A stretch of DNA of 64,000 nt from Bradyrhizobium sp. 4. GTDB lineage: Bacteria; Pseudomonadota; Alphaproteobacteria; Rhizobiales; Xanthobacteraceae. Position 1 is the stretch's first letter. Each line of letters starts with the position of its first letter. The DNA is taken from NCBI RefSeq assembly GCF_023100905.1, contig NZ_CP064686.1:620001-684000 (forward strand), written 5' to 3'. The notes under the pieces were generated by a model. That model saw nothing but the letters and a program-made list of their open reading frames with translations, was not told the DNA's origin and ran no database searches. Of this stretch, positions 10,701 through 18,459 are shown piece by piece. Both the position numbers and the translations under genes were made by a program.

Positions 10701-13700
10701 CGTGGCGGTCAACTACGCCGCTGCGATCGCTGACGGCCTCGGCAGCACGATCTCCGTCGAGGCCCATGGCACGATCCACTCCGGCTCGACCTCGAATAAC
10801 GACGGCACCACTCCCGGCGGGATCATCGCCGGCTACAAGCCCGGCGGGACCGGCACGTTCTCGAATGCGGTCAAGGGCGACGTCACCGTCACGAGCGATG
10901 CAACGATTATCGCCGATGCGGGCTACGGCATCGAGGCGTTTACCTGGGGTGCCGGCAACCTCACGGTCACGACCGGCGCGACCTCCTCGATTACGGCCGC
11001 CGGTACCGCCATCGGCGCCTTCGATCACGGTGGCGGCGACGTCAGCGTCACCAATAATGGCTCCGCCATCGGTGCGGTCGGCGTGTCTGCCGTCGCCAAC
11101 GGCAGCGGCGACGTCACCATCGTCAATCACGGCGGTATCACCAGCACGAGCCTCGCCGGCATCAGTGTGACGCAGAACGAAATGGGCGCGACCGGCTCGA
11201 CCCATATCACCAATACCGGATCGATCGTGGCCCCGAGCGCCCATGCGGCGATCTTCATCCAGGAGAACGCGACCGGCATCGCGCAGATCGACAATTCCGC
11301 CACCGGAACGATCGGACCAGCCGTCGCCTCGACCGTGACCGCCGCGACTTACGCCATCGTCGAGACCGGCGGCCACATCACGATCAACAATGCCGGCCAC
11401 ATCAACGGCAATATCTCAGTCGCCAGCGCGACCTTCAACAACGAGCTGGGCGGCACCTGGACGGTCGCCGGCAGCGGCATCTTCGGCAACGCGTCGTCTA
11501 TCGTGAACCACGGCGCCATCGATCTGCATGGCGCGTCGATCTCCGGGTCCGGGCTGAGCGTCGAGAATTACGCGACCATCGACAGCTGGGGCACGGCGTC
11601 GATCACGGGCACCGTCGCCAATACCGGCAGCATCGAGGTCCACGCTGGGACCCTGACGCTGTTCGGCTCGCTGTCGGGCGCAGGCTCGGTCACCGTCGAC
11701 GTCGGCGCGTGGCTGAAGCTCGAGGGCACGGTGACGGCCACGCAGACGATCACGCTCGATGGCGACGGCGCCCATCTTCAGATCGATGCGTCGACCTTCG
11801 GCGGATCGATCGCGGCGTTGTCCGCGCACGATACGATCGATCTGTCGAGTATTGTTTATGATGACGGCACGTCGGCGACCTATAACACCGCGGCCGGCGA
11901 GCTCGTGGTGAGCGACGCCCACAACCATACGATTACGCTGAAACTCGCCGCCGGCGTCGACTATAGCAACTATCATTTCGCCGGCAGCGACGACGGCCAT
12001 GGCGGCACGCTGATCACGATCAATTCGGATGACGACAAGCCGGTGTTCGATACGGCAACGGCAACGTTGACCGCGACCGTCCCCGAACGCGAGAACACCA
12101 CCGGCTCTTCGGCACTCGACCCGACACCCACTGCCGCGACCGGCTCGATCGATTTCAAGGACGTCGATCTCACCGATCGGCCGACGGCGGAGATCACAGG
12201 TCAATCCGTGACCTGGCTCGATACCGACGGCACGACTCCGTTGACGCTGACGGGCCAGGAAGCCGCGCTCGAACACGCCCTGACCCTTCTGCAGCAGACC
12301 GGCAAGAACAACGGCACGGCCACCTGGAGCTATTCGATCGCCGACGGCGCGCTGGATTTCCTCGGCGAGAACCAGAGCGCCAAGGTAGTCTCCACCGTTA
12401 CCCTTGATGACCACCAGGGCAAGACCGATACAGCCGAGGTCACGGTCACGATCATTGGCAAGAACGATGCGCCTGCGATCACGGCGGAAACGAACGACCA
12501 TTCCGGCGCGGACCTGCTCGAGACGAATACGGAACTGGTGAAGCACGGTACGCTGACGGTTTCGGATGCCGATGCCACCGATCACGTGACGGTCGCGGTT
12601 GATCATCTCGATATCTATCTGGACGGCGTGCTCCAGACCGACTATGTCGGCGAGCCCTCGAGCGCGACGCTGCTCGACTATCTGGCGGTGCAGCCCGGGG
12701 ACATTCTCAACGGCTCCGCCACCAACGCCGCGTTTACGTGGGACTTCAATTCAGGCAGCGAGGCCTTCGACTTCCTTGCCGCCGGCCACACGCTGTCGCT
12801 GCAGTACACGATCGTGCCCGACGACAGCCACACGCCGACCGGCGCCGGCAACGGCGTCCTCACCTTCAACATCGCCGGCAGCAACGATGCCCCGACTCTG
12901 GGTGACGCGACGCTAGCCTCCGTCAGTGGAGATAACAGAGATCCGGCTGGCTCCAAGGTCAGCGATCTCTTCGCCGGCAAGTTCCACGACGCCGACGATG
13001 GCGCGAGCTTCCAGGCCGTCGCGGTCAGCGCAGACGACGCCAATTCGGATCAGGGAGTCTGGCAGTACGAAATCGCCGGCTCTAACCAGTGGGTCGACAT
13101 CGCCGGCGTCAGCGACACGACTGCGCTTGTGCTGAGCACGGATACGCTGGTCCGGTTCGTGCCAGCCGACGGCTTTACCGGAACGCCGGCCTCACTGGGC
13201 GTGCATGCGATCGACAATACTTACACTGGCGATGTCACGACTGACGTGTTGACGCCGGCGACGATCGATCTCACGGCGACGGGCACCGGCGGCGCCACGC
13301 CGGTCTCGCACGAGCTCACCGCCATCGACACCAAAGTGACGGCGCCCCCCGCCAGCGGCCCTGTCATCAACACCGATCACTTCCAGGTCTGGCACACCAA
13401 CGAGCCGAACACCGACTCCATCACCGGTCTCTCGGTCGTCGATACCGATTCCGGTGCCGCGACGGACGACTTCAAGATGACGGCCGTAACCGGGCAAGAT
13501 CCGGACAGCAGCGTCGATCCGGGGACCGCTTGCGGCAACCTCGACGATATCAACTCGGTCCTCGCCGACGGCGTCACCTACAGTCCAGGAGCCACCCCGC
13601 CCGCGACTGACCAGATCACACTGACGGTGACGGACAAGACCACGGGCCTGTTCGACACCGTCCACTTCATCTTCAACGAGGCTGGTGAAACGAGCCAGGG

Positions 13701-14061
13701 CGTCAGCCTGGAAGGCACCAGCGGCAAGGACGTCATCTTCGCGACCGAGACGGGCGACACGTTGACCGGCGGCGGCGGCAGGGATCAGTTCGTGTTCTCG
13801 CCAAACGCGTCGGGAAGCGATAGCGAGCACACCATCACCGATTTCGCGACGGGTCTCGACAAGATCGACCTGCGGCAGTTCTCGGATGTCGGCTCCATCG
13901 ACGATCTCTCCTTCACCCCGCAATCTGACGACACGCTGGTGTTATGGAGCCACGAGATCGGCCAGCGTGATGGAGAGCCGGTTCTGGAGCAGGAGTCGAT
14001 CCTGCTGAAGAATGTGACCGCAAGTCTCAAGGCCAGCGATTTCATCTTCCACGTCACCTGA
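4735..14061 (+). CDS. Giant FecR/VCBS/beta-repeat/RTX protein, putative type I-secreted adhesin
   Basis: A single open frame of 3108 residues. Order: a short N-terminal segment; FecR-like domain about 122-237 (LSGSATAVRNGVS to ATMGIRGTAV); two VCBS-like domains about 399-680 ending ITITGTNDKP-type motifs; an autotransporter-like NWETGTVPTINDDV unit near 710; glycine/threonine-rich beta-strand repeats about 756-1605 and a different set about 1622-2245; further VCBS-like domains about 2436-2855; and an RTX-like C-terminus from about 2993 (GKDVIFATETGDTLTGGGG, ITDFATGLDKIDL). No Sec signal peptide is seen, and the RTX end fits type I secretion. The start is uncertain: the frame opens at TTG (GTG at 4738 is also possible) without a clear ribosome site. 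Likely role: cell-surface attachment or biofilm matrix, inferred from architecture and the adjacent LapG-like protease. Confidence 0.85.
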   Translation: MVPGLNYAGKFDAAISLDGLGSLSPADSHVDSFTAKAHGHVPEGAVVVADPNLIFHGEYKRAGADLVVSHEGHEFVVHDYFRGDKRAAIASPDGAHLTGDIVNALTGHVQYAQAASGIAAAQVIGHVTKLSGSATAVRNGVSIVLNNGDNVEKGDVVSTGGDSTLGITFIDGTVFGLSSNARMVLNEMVYDPNGSNNSSLLSLVAGTITFVAGETAKHGDMKIDTPVATMGIRGTAVLNQINFVVPAGGGDPQPQVSFQVLVEPNGTTGSYILFDKVTLLPIATVNQAGQMIQISGGNVSISNALMSPDIQKLITDVFTLKFTDNNSNTKLTQNFTDSITQTGNVVFIKTDTGATATATFTHLPEPGSQGPGHDPATSTRIPGPPLARSLDLNGNVQKAFPLTERADTTGDTTHYDTISGLITFDDQNLGDRPTVSMSVADAPNYVYKDAGLHDVTGSLTALQKQDIAATLINIDVVANGGNTNHGSAVWTYTIPDHVFDFLAAGETLTLTYKVRVNNNFSVNPEASTIDITITITGTNDKPVITTSVPVIIFEGGTSVPGGPLTSEVPTSGTLTFKDVDLTDTHTVAVKLTSATLPDGSVPPGPLAAFQSAMSVAIAAGADSKGSGTGTINWSLADLPVYLADFIPKGEVLTLVYTVTLKDAQGATSQQTITVTITGTDAPAVVWIATDHAGAPSGGFWKDAANWETGTVPTINDDVIVITDQLHGLTPSYPVTIDAAAYAKSITMNDYDTTVGHTAPEVINKSALTIAGEVSLKADSKLTNFTASTISVGGKAEFLDSSVLTNAGDLTLKGGGDFAEGTTITNSGTIELFGGTLKTLAGINNAGGTLKADAGTTLIVDTATISGGTVTIAGTLELDGSSVLKDGTLNNSGAVNVKGTADFAHETVSNTSGGTIKVLANGWLTIDQGSTVANAGNVTVDANGKLTVNGATISGTGTATGNGEIDLTGAAVLSGGILNNNAAFKVSGSGNALDHETITNVTTGTIEVLANGALTIDQGSTVANAGNVTVDANGKLTVNGATISGPGTVTVTGNGEIDLTGAAVLSGGILNNNAAFKVSGTGNALDHETITNAATGTIEVLANGALTIDQGSTVANAGNVTVDANGKLTVNGATISGGTIDGLGTIDVTGASKIDGGATLSTATVSANAQLTLDGITVSGSAITDNGGIELDNTVKLKDGASIQGGAVANTGLLEIAGAATLLNDVVTNTGTVTVDGGQTLTLSGTEISGGAVNGTGTIDVIGSSKIDKSATLSTTAVTVESGVILTLDDVTIAGTAIANHGTVKVDASSKLTLNGASLTGGALTVSGTLNSTGTTAITDANISNNYLIEATLGALTLLATTSASSIANDGILRANGAELDINGEAVANTGTLAAINHGTLKLIGMTVTDTGSGHVSVESGSILDLQGATIDGGTVTIAGTLESTGTSAINNADITNTGTITVTSGTLTIDPAILHTINNHNLIQANGGELDISGDLIVNSADIMAVHGGTLKLASVIVTNSGGTIAVDGSSKLYLSDVSINGGSLSNAGNLYSVSGSNTVSAMVTNTGTIEVQAGTLNLAGGLSGVGSVIIDNGATLELAGATAQTIAFAGGTDTLQLDKVAGQSFTGTIAGQSTKAGTFTIKGAADITTSSGDALDFTASGGTSAAPADIVLTPTGALTGAANGVAITQNGTGDISFTATGDIKGLAGHGIWLRDSATGAGDITVNDLTGKATGTGANSVGVLVENLNSANAGGISITQLGGAVGGAYGIDATTQGNGDIAIDAGGTITGSSVYGIRARSYGSGSETVTTEAGSAVTSGSSAIIAVNRANSIDASDGSTITVTTYGTINSGSSLNQSGNTPAGIQAGYTGATTGSTANTNVNGTVTISNHANITAAAGYGIDAYNYGNGDVRVTSFAGTTISVSGTQSVGINASALSGGTGDVTVTLGENVTISGATSYGIRAYSIDAGDVSVTMANGDSITSGSTGIVAVNYAAAIADGLGSTISVEAHGTIHSGSTSNNDGTTPGGIIAGYKPGGTGTFSNAVKGDVTVTSDATIIADAGYGIEAFTWGAGNLTVTTGATSSITAAGTAIGAFDHGGGDVSVTNNGSAIGAVGVSAVANGSGDVTIVNHGGITSTSLAGISVTQNEMGATGSTHITNTGSIVAPSAHAAIFIQENATGIAQIDNSATGTIGPAVASTVTAATYAIVETGGHITINNAGHINGNISVASATFNNELGGTWTVAGSGIFGNASSIVNHGAIDLHGASISGSGLSVENYATIDSWGTASITGTVANTGSIEVHAGTLTLFGSLSGAGSVTVDVGAWLKLEGTVTATQTITLDGDGAHLQIDASTFGGSIAALSAHDTIDLSSIVYDDGTSATYNTAAGELVVSDAHNHTITLKLAAGVDYSNYHFAGSDDGHGGTLITINSDDDKPVFDTATATLTATVPERENTTGSSALDPTPTAATGSIDFKDVDLTDRPTAEITGQSVTWLDTDGTTPLTLTGQEAALEHALTLLQQTGKNNGTATWSYSIADGALDFLGENQSAKVVSTVTLDDHQGKTDTAEVTVTIIGKNDAPAITAETNDHSGADLLETNTELVKHGTLTVSDADATDHVTVAVDHLDIYLDGVLQTDYVGEPSSATLLDYLAVQPGDILNGSATNAAFTWDFNSGSEAFDFLAAGHTLSLQYTIVPDDSHTPTGAGNGVLTFNIAGSNDAPTLGDATLASVSGDNRDPAGSKVSDLFAGKFHDADDGASFQAVAVSADDANSDQGVWQYEIAGSNQWVDIAGVSDTTALVLSTDTLVRFVPADGFTGTPASLGVHAIDNTYTGDVTTDVLTPATIDLTATGTGGATPVSHELTAIDTKVTAPPASGPVINTDHFQVWHTNEPNTDSITGLSVVDTDSGAATDDFKMTAVTGQDPDSSVDPGTACGNLDDINSVLADGVTYSPGATPPATDQITLTVTDKTTGLFDTVHFIFNEAGETSQGVSLEGTSGKDVIFATETGDTLTGGGGRDQFVFSPNASGSDSEHTITDFATGLDKIDLRQFSDVGSIDDLSFTPQSDDTLVLWSHEIGQRDGEPVLEQESILLKNVTASLKASDFIFHVT
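7483..8146 (+). repeat. Near-identical tandem repeats inside the giant gene
   Basis: Three copies of a block encoding VLANG(A/W)LTIDQGSTVANAG followed by NVTVDANGKLTVNGATISG begin at 7483, 7753 and 8029. The period is 270 then 276 bases (90 and 92 residues). DNA identity between copies is very high over at least 110 bases, so the copies are recently duplicated or kept alike by recombination. The repeats are in frame, so unit loss or gain would change protein length without a frameshift. Confidence 0.85.
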
Positions 14062-14222
14062 TGAACGGCCGACCGATGACCAATTGGCTTTCCTTCGGCC
14101 GGCACGCGCCTTGACCGGGGCAAAAAATCCATAATCCTCCACCGCCAGGGAATGGCCAATCGCGTTCCGGCGCTGCATGATCAGTGCGCACGGCGCGAGG
14201 CAGGGCAGGAAGTCCTACTGAA

Positions 14223-16454
14223 ATGAAACGTCTCAAGATCCTGCGGCGGTGGTTTGCGCGGAAGTTTGGGTTTGCGCGGCTGATGTGCCTTGCGCTGCTC
14301 GTCGTGTTTGCCGGCGCTCGCCTCTGGGATCCGCCGCCGATCCAGGAACTGCGGCTGCGCACCTTCGACATGTTTCAGTTGATCGATCCGCGTCACAAGA
14401 CGGTGCGGCCGGTCACCATCGTCGACATCGACGACAAGAGCCTCGCCAAGCTCGGCCAGTGGCCGTGGCCGCGGACACGGATCGCCGACCTGATCCAGAA
14501 CCTCACCAATAACGGTGCGGTGGCAATCGGCTTCGACGTGGTGTTCTCGGAGGCTGATCGGCTCAATCCGGATCTGGTCGCGAGCCAGATGCGGTACCTG
14601 GACGACGCCACCCGCGCCAAGCTGCGCGAGCTGCCGAGCAACGACCAGATCCTCGCCGACGCGATCAAGCGCTCGCGCGTGATCCTGGGCGAGACTGGGC
14701 AGCGGGCGATTTCGTCCGAGGTCGACAAGACGCTGCCCTTTACGGGCGTCGCAACGGTCGGCGAAGAGGGCGCCGAGCGCTTCCTGTTCGAATTTCCCGG
14801 GCTGTTGCGCAACGTGCCCGAGATCGAGAAGGTCGCGGCCGGCCGCGGCCTGTTCTCGATCAAGACCGAGCGCGACGGCCTGATCCGGCGCGTGCCGATG
14901 ATCATGCGCGCCCAGGGCATGGTCATGCCCTCGCTCAGCCTCGAGATTTTGCGCGTCGTCACGGGCACGCCGACGCTGCTGGTTCGGACCGACAAGACCG
15001 GCGTGCGGGCCGTGCGTCTCAAGGGCGTGGAGATCCCAACCGACAGGAACGGTCAGCTGTGGGTGCATTATGCGCGCCAGGATCCCTCGATCTACGTCTC
15101 GGCTGCCGACGTGCTCGACAATACCGTGCCGCCGAACAAGATCGCCGGCAAGCTGGTGCTGATCGGCACCTCCGCGGTTGGGCTCAATGACATCAAGACC
15201 ACGCCGGTGTCCTCGACCATGCCGGGCGTCGAGATCCATGCGCAGGTGCTGGAGAGCGTGCTGAGCGGCGCGGTAATATCCCAGCCGAACTACGCGCTCG
15301 GCGTCGAGCTGCTCGCCGCGCTCATCATCGGCTTGCTCGTCATCATCTTCACGCCGAACCTCGGACCGGTCCGCCTCGTGCTTGCCGGCGCGACCTTCGC
15401 CGCGATCCTGATCGGAGTGTCCTGGTTCTTTTACGTGCAATACCGCTATCTGATCGATTTCACCTATCCGCTGCTCTCGACCACGGCGATCTATTTGACG
15501 CTGATCTTTGCCAGCTTCGTGCGCGAGCAGCGGCAGCGCGTGCAGATTCGCGGCATGTTCGCGCAATACATGTCGCCGGTGCTGGTCGAGCAGCTCGCGC
15601 AGTCACCGGAAAAGCTCGTCCTCGGCGGCGAGGAGCGCGAGATGACGATCATGTTCTCCGACGTGCGCGGCTTCACCACCATCTCGGAAACCTACAAGCA
15701 CGATCCGCAGGGCCTGATCGCGCTGATGAACCGTTTCCTGACCCCGCTGACCGACGTGATCATCGATCAGAAGGGCTATATCGACAAATATATGGGCGAC
15801 GCCATCATGGCGTTCTGGAACGCGCCGCTTGACGATGCCGAGCACGAGGTCAACGCCTGTGAGGCCGCGATCCAGATGTTGGAGAGGATCGACGCGGTGA
15901 ACAAGGACCGCGAGCAGGAAGCCGTCGATGGCGGCCACGTCTACATCCCGCTCAATGTCGGTATCGGTCTCAACACCGGCATCGGCGTGGTCGGCAACAT
16001 GGGCTCCGACCTGAAGAAGAACTATTCGGTGCTCGGCGACAGCGTCAACCTGGCGTCGCGCCTGGAAGGCCAGTCGAAGGAGTACGGCTTTCCGATCATC
16101 GTTGGCTCGCGCACCGCGCTCGCCGCCAAGGACAAGTTCGCGATTCTCGAGCTCGACTTCATCATGGTCAAGGGCAAGACCGAGCCGGAAGTGATCTACG
16201 CGATCGCCGGCCGCGCGGACGTGATGCTTTCGGGCGCCTTCCAGCGCCTGCGCAACGTCACCATCGAAATGCTCGCCTGCTATCGCAGCCGCGACTGGCA
16301 GGGCGCACTGGATGCGATCGAGCGCGGCCGCAGGAGCGAGGATGCCGACACTCTGGAAAAGCTGTTCAAGCTCTACGAAGTGCGCATCAAGGAATTCCAG
16401 ATCAACCCGCCGCCGGAGGGCTGGACCGGGGCGTATGCGCTGCTGACGAAGTAG
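14223..16454 (+). CDS. CHASE2-domain adenylate/guanylate cyclase
   Basis: This 743-residue membrane protein has one N-terminal transmembrane helix (about 17-33), a periplasmic CHASE2 sensor (about 40-350, including VTIVDIDDKSLAKLGQWPWPR), three transmembrane helices (about 356-436) and a class III cyclase domain (about 470-650). Both metal-binding aspartates are present (MFSDVRGFTTIS and KYMGDAIMAFW). The ATG at 14223 is preferred, preceded by aggaag; an in-frame upstream ATG at 14184 would add 13 residues. Family role: makes a cyclic nucleotide in response to an envelope signal. It follows the giant surface protein by 161 bases on the same strand, so it could couple surface state to cAMP, but co-transcription is not shown. 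Confidence 0.9.
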   Translation: MKRLKILRRWFARKFGFARLMCLALLVVFAGARLWDPPPIQELRLRTFDMFQLIDPRHKTVRPVTIVDIDDKSLAKLGQWPWPRTRIADLIQNLTNNGAVAIGFDVVFSEADRLNPDLVASQMRYLDDATRAKLRELPSNDQILADAIKRSRVILGETGQRAISSEVDKTLPFTGVATVGEEGAERFLFEFPGLLRNVPEIEKVAAGRGLFSIKTERDGLIRRVPMIMRAQGMVMPSLSLEILRVVTGTPTLLVRTDKTGVRAVRLKGVEIPTDRNGQLWVHYARQDPSIYVSAADVLDNTVPPNKIAGKLVLIGTSAVGLNDIKTTPVSSTMPGVEIHAQVLESVLSGAVISQPNYALGVELLAALIIGLLVIIFTPNLGPVRLVLAGATFAAILIGVSWFFYVQYRYLIDFTYPLLSTTAIYLTLIFASFVREQRQRVQIRGMFAQYMSPVLVEQLAQSPEKLVLGGEEREMTIMFSDVRGFTTISETYKHDPQGLIALMNRFLTPLTDVIIDQKGYIDKYMGDAIMAFWNAPLDDAEHEVNACEAAIQMLERIDAVNKDREQEAVDGGHVYIPLNVGIGLNTGIGVVGNMGSDLKKNYSVLGDSVNLASRLEGQSKEYGFPIIVGSRTALAAKDKFAILELDFIMVKGKTEPEVIYAIAGRADVMLSGAFQRLRNVTIEMLACYRSRDWQGALDAIERGRRSEDADTLEKLFKLYEVRIKEFQINPPPEGWTGAYALLTK

Positions 16455-16494
16455 GGGGCAGATGTGCGGTTTGAAGCTAACCACACACTCGCTG

Positions 16495-16615
16495 TCGTCC
16501 TGGCGACGCCAGAACCCATTACCCCAGGGAGAAGTTGTTGCGGCGAGCGGCCAACCACCAATCTTCGCCAAACGAAATTCGGTGGTTATGGGTCCTGGCT
16601 TTCGCCAGGACGACG
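16495..16615. repeat. Palindromic intergenic repeat (GTCCTGGC...GCCAGGAC type)
   Basis: The arms gtcgtcctggcgacgccag and ctggctttcgccaggacgac, with inner arms acccat and atgggt, form a long imperfect hairpin between the convergent cyclase and binding-protein genes. It may serve as a two-way terminator. No coding potential is supported. Confidence 0.65.
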
Positions 16616-16653
16616 GTGTGTTTGCGGAAGCTGAGTGCCGCCGGCCTTGAGCC

Positions 16654-18249
16654 TCACTCCGCCCCGATCGTCGTGAGGTCCTGGAACCAGTGCTGCGCCT
16701 GTGCGAATTGCTTGACCTTGGGCGACAGCGCATGCGGGTTGGTGTCGTGCACCACCCACACCAGCGTGGCGTCGTCGACGATCAGCGCGTGCGCCTGCGC
16801 CAGCAGCTCGTCCTGCTTGGTGCTGTCGAAGGTCTGCTTGGCCTCGTCGATCAGCGCGTCGACCTTCGGATTCTTGTAGCCGCCCCAGTTGACACCGACC
16901 GGCGCGATCTGGCTCGAATGGAAGAAGCGGACGATGGCGTAGAGCGGGTCCGAGGTGACATAGGCGATGTTGTTGGCGGTGATGCCGGCGTTCATCTCGT
17001 CGGCCGCGCCCTTGCGCCAGTGCGTGTATAACGTCTCGAGCTCGACCACCTTGAAATCGATGTCAATGCCGATCTCCTTGAAGCTCTGCTGCAAAAATTC
17101 GTTCATTGGCAGCGACAGCATCTGGCCGGTGCCGCCCTGTGCGATGATGAAGGTCGCCTTCAGCGGCTTCGCCTTGGAGTAGCCGGCTTCCTCGACCAGC
17201 TTCTTCGCCGCGGCGACATCGTATTTCAGCTCGAAGCTCGGCTTGCCGAACCACGGGCTCGACGGATCGACCTGTCCCTTGGCGGGTTTTGCGAGGCCGT
17301 TCATCAGGCCCACCACGGCTTCACGATCGATCGCGAGGTTCAGCGCCTTGCGCAGGCGGATGTCGGTCCAGGGCGAACCCGGCAGCACGCTCAGATGATA
17401 ATTCCAGACATGCGGCGTGACGTTGTCGACGAGCTTCATGCCGGCAGCCTTGAGCTGCGGCACGGCATCCGGCGCCGGCGTCTCGATCAGATCGACTTGC
17501 CCGGCGAGCAGCGCATTGGTCCGCGTCAGCGCTTCCGGCATCGGCACCAGCACGAGCTTGTCGACCTTGGGAATGCGCTTCTTGTTCCAATAATCCGGAT
17601 TCTTGGTCAGCTCGGCGAGCTCGCGCGGCACCAGTTTTGTCAATTTGAACGGGCCCGTTCCCGAAGGCTGGCTCGCGAACTTGTCCCAATCCTTGCCGAG
17701 CTTTTCGTATTGCGTCGGGCTCGAGACCAGGAACCACAGCATCTGATAGGGGAAGAACGAGTCGACCGTCTTGGTGGTGATCTCCACCGTGGAGTCGTCG
17801 ATCTTGGCGTAGCTCGCGACCGAAGGCAGGCGGGTCTTGACCTGCGCGCTCTGACGCTTGTCGAATTGTGGCGCCTTGTCGTTGAGCACCTTGTCCAGAT
17901 TCCAGATCACGGCATCGGCGTCGAACTCGCTGCCGTCGTGAAACTTCACGCCCTTGCGCAAGGTGAAGCGCCATTTGGTCTTGTTCTCGTCATCGACTTT
18001 CCACTCGGTGGCCAGTCCCGGCACCAGCTTTCCCGGGCGGTCGGCGACGTCCATCTCCCACGCCACGAGCGGATCGTAGATGGTGTAGGCCGTGAACTGA
18101 TAGGCGCCGGCGCCGCGATCGGGCTGACCGGTCGTCAGCGGGATGTCCGCCATCGAGATGCCGTAGCGCAGCACCGTCTCGGCGCCCGCGGGAATCGCGG
18201 ACAACGCCAGTGCAAGCACGGCGAAACAGGTCGATAGTCGGATACGCAT
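16654..18249 (-). CDS. Peptide/nickel-type ABC transporter substrate-binding protein (SBP_bac_5), first paralogue
   Basis: The product is 531 residues with a signal peptide ending SAIPAGAE. The mature start ETVLRYGISMADIPLTTGQPDRG and the later KVDDENKTKWRFTLRKGVKFHDGSEF are typical of DppA/OppA-like family 5 binding proteins. The ATG at 18249 is chosen because the signal peptide begins there; upstream codons give an unlikely leader. It is divergent from a close paralogue at 18460 that heads the transporter operon, and both share the unusual xxADIP(L/R)T(T/L)GQPD motif. It probably feeds the same permease with another ligand, or is an older duplicate. The ligand is unknown. Confidence 0.9.
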   Translation of the reverse strand: MRIRLSTCFAVLALALSAIPAGAETVLRYGISMADIPLTTGQPDRGAGAYQFTAYTIYDPLVAWEMDVADRPGKLVPGLATEWKVDDENKTKWRFTLRKGVKFHDGSEFDADAVIWNLDKVLNDKAPQFDKRQSAQVKTRLPSVASYAKIDDSTVEITTKTVDSFFPYQMLWFLVSSPTQYEKLGKDWDKFASQPSGTGPFKLTKLVPRELAELTKNPDYWNKKRIPKVDKLVLVPMPEALTRTNALLAGQVDLIETPAPDAVPQLKAAGMKLVDNVTPHVWNYHLSVLPGSPWTDIRLRKALNLAIDREAVVGLMNGLAKPAKGQVDPSSPWFGKPSFELKYDVAAAKKLVEEAGYSKAKPLKATFIIAQGGTGQMLSLPMNEFLQQSFKEIGIDIDFKVVELETLYTHWRKGAADEMNAGITANNIAYVTSDPLYAIVRFFHSSQIAPVGVNWGGYKNPKVDALIDEAKQTFDSTKQDELLAQAHALIVDDATLVWVVHDTNPHALSPKVKQFAQAQHWFQDLTTIGAE

Positions 18250-18405
18250 GGGCCAAAGCTCCAGGGAAGGCTTCAAGGACAATCGGAGCCAAACCTGCAA
18301 TCTTGATGCCAGAATAGGCAGCAAGGTGCTTTCACCGAGGCGTCATCACAAGGACTTGTCGTCGCAGGGGCAATTTGCAGAATAAGTTTCCCCATTGGCA
18401 TAGGC

Positions 18406-18422
18406 ATTGCATACGATTGCAT
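18406..18422. promoter_or_regulatory. Direct repeat ATTGCAT-acg-ATTGCAT, candidate operator
   Basis: Two exact 7-bp repeats spaced one helical turn apart (starts at 18406 and 18416) lie 38-54 bases upstream of the second binding-protein gene, in the divergent intergenic region of the transporter locus. The position suits an operator or activator site. No regulator gene is adjacent, so the binding factor is unknown. Confidence 0.35.
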
Positions 18423-18459
18423 CAAAATTAGTCATCGAAGCCGGAAAAGGATTGAGTCA

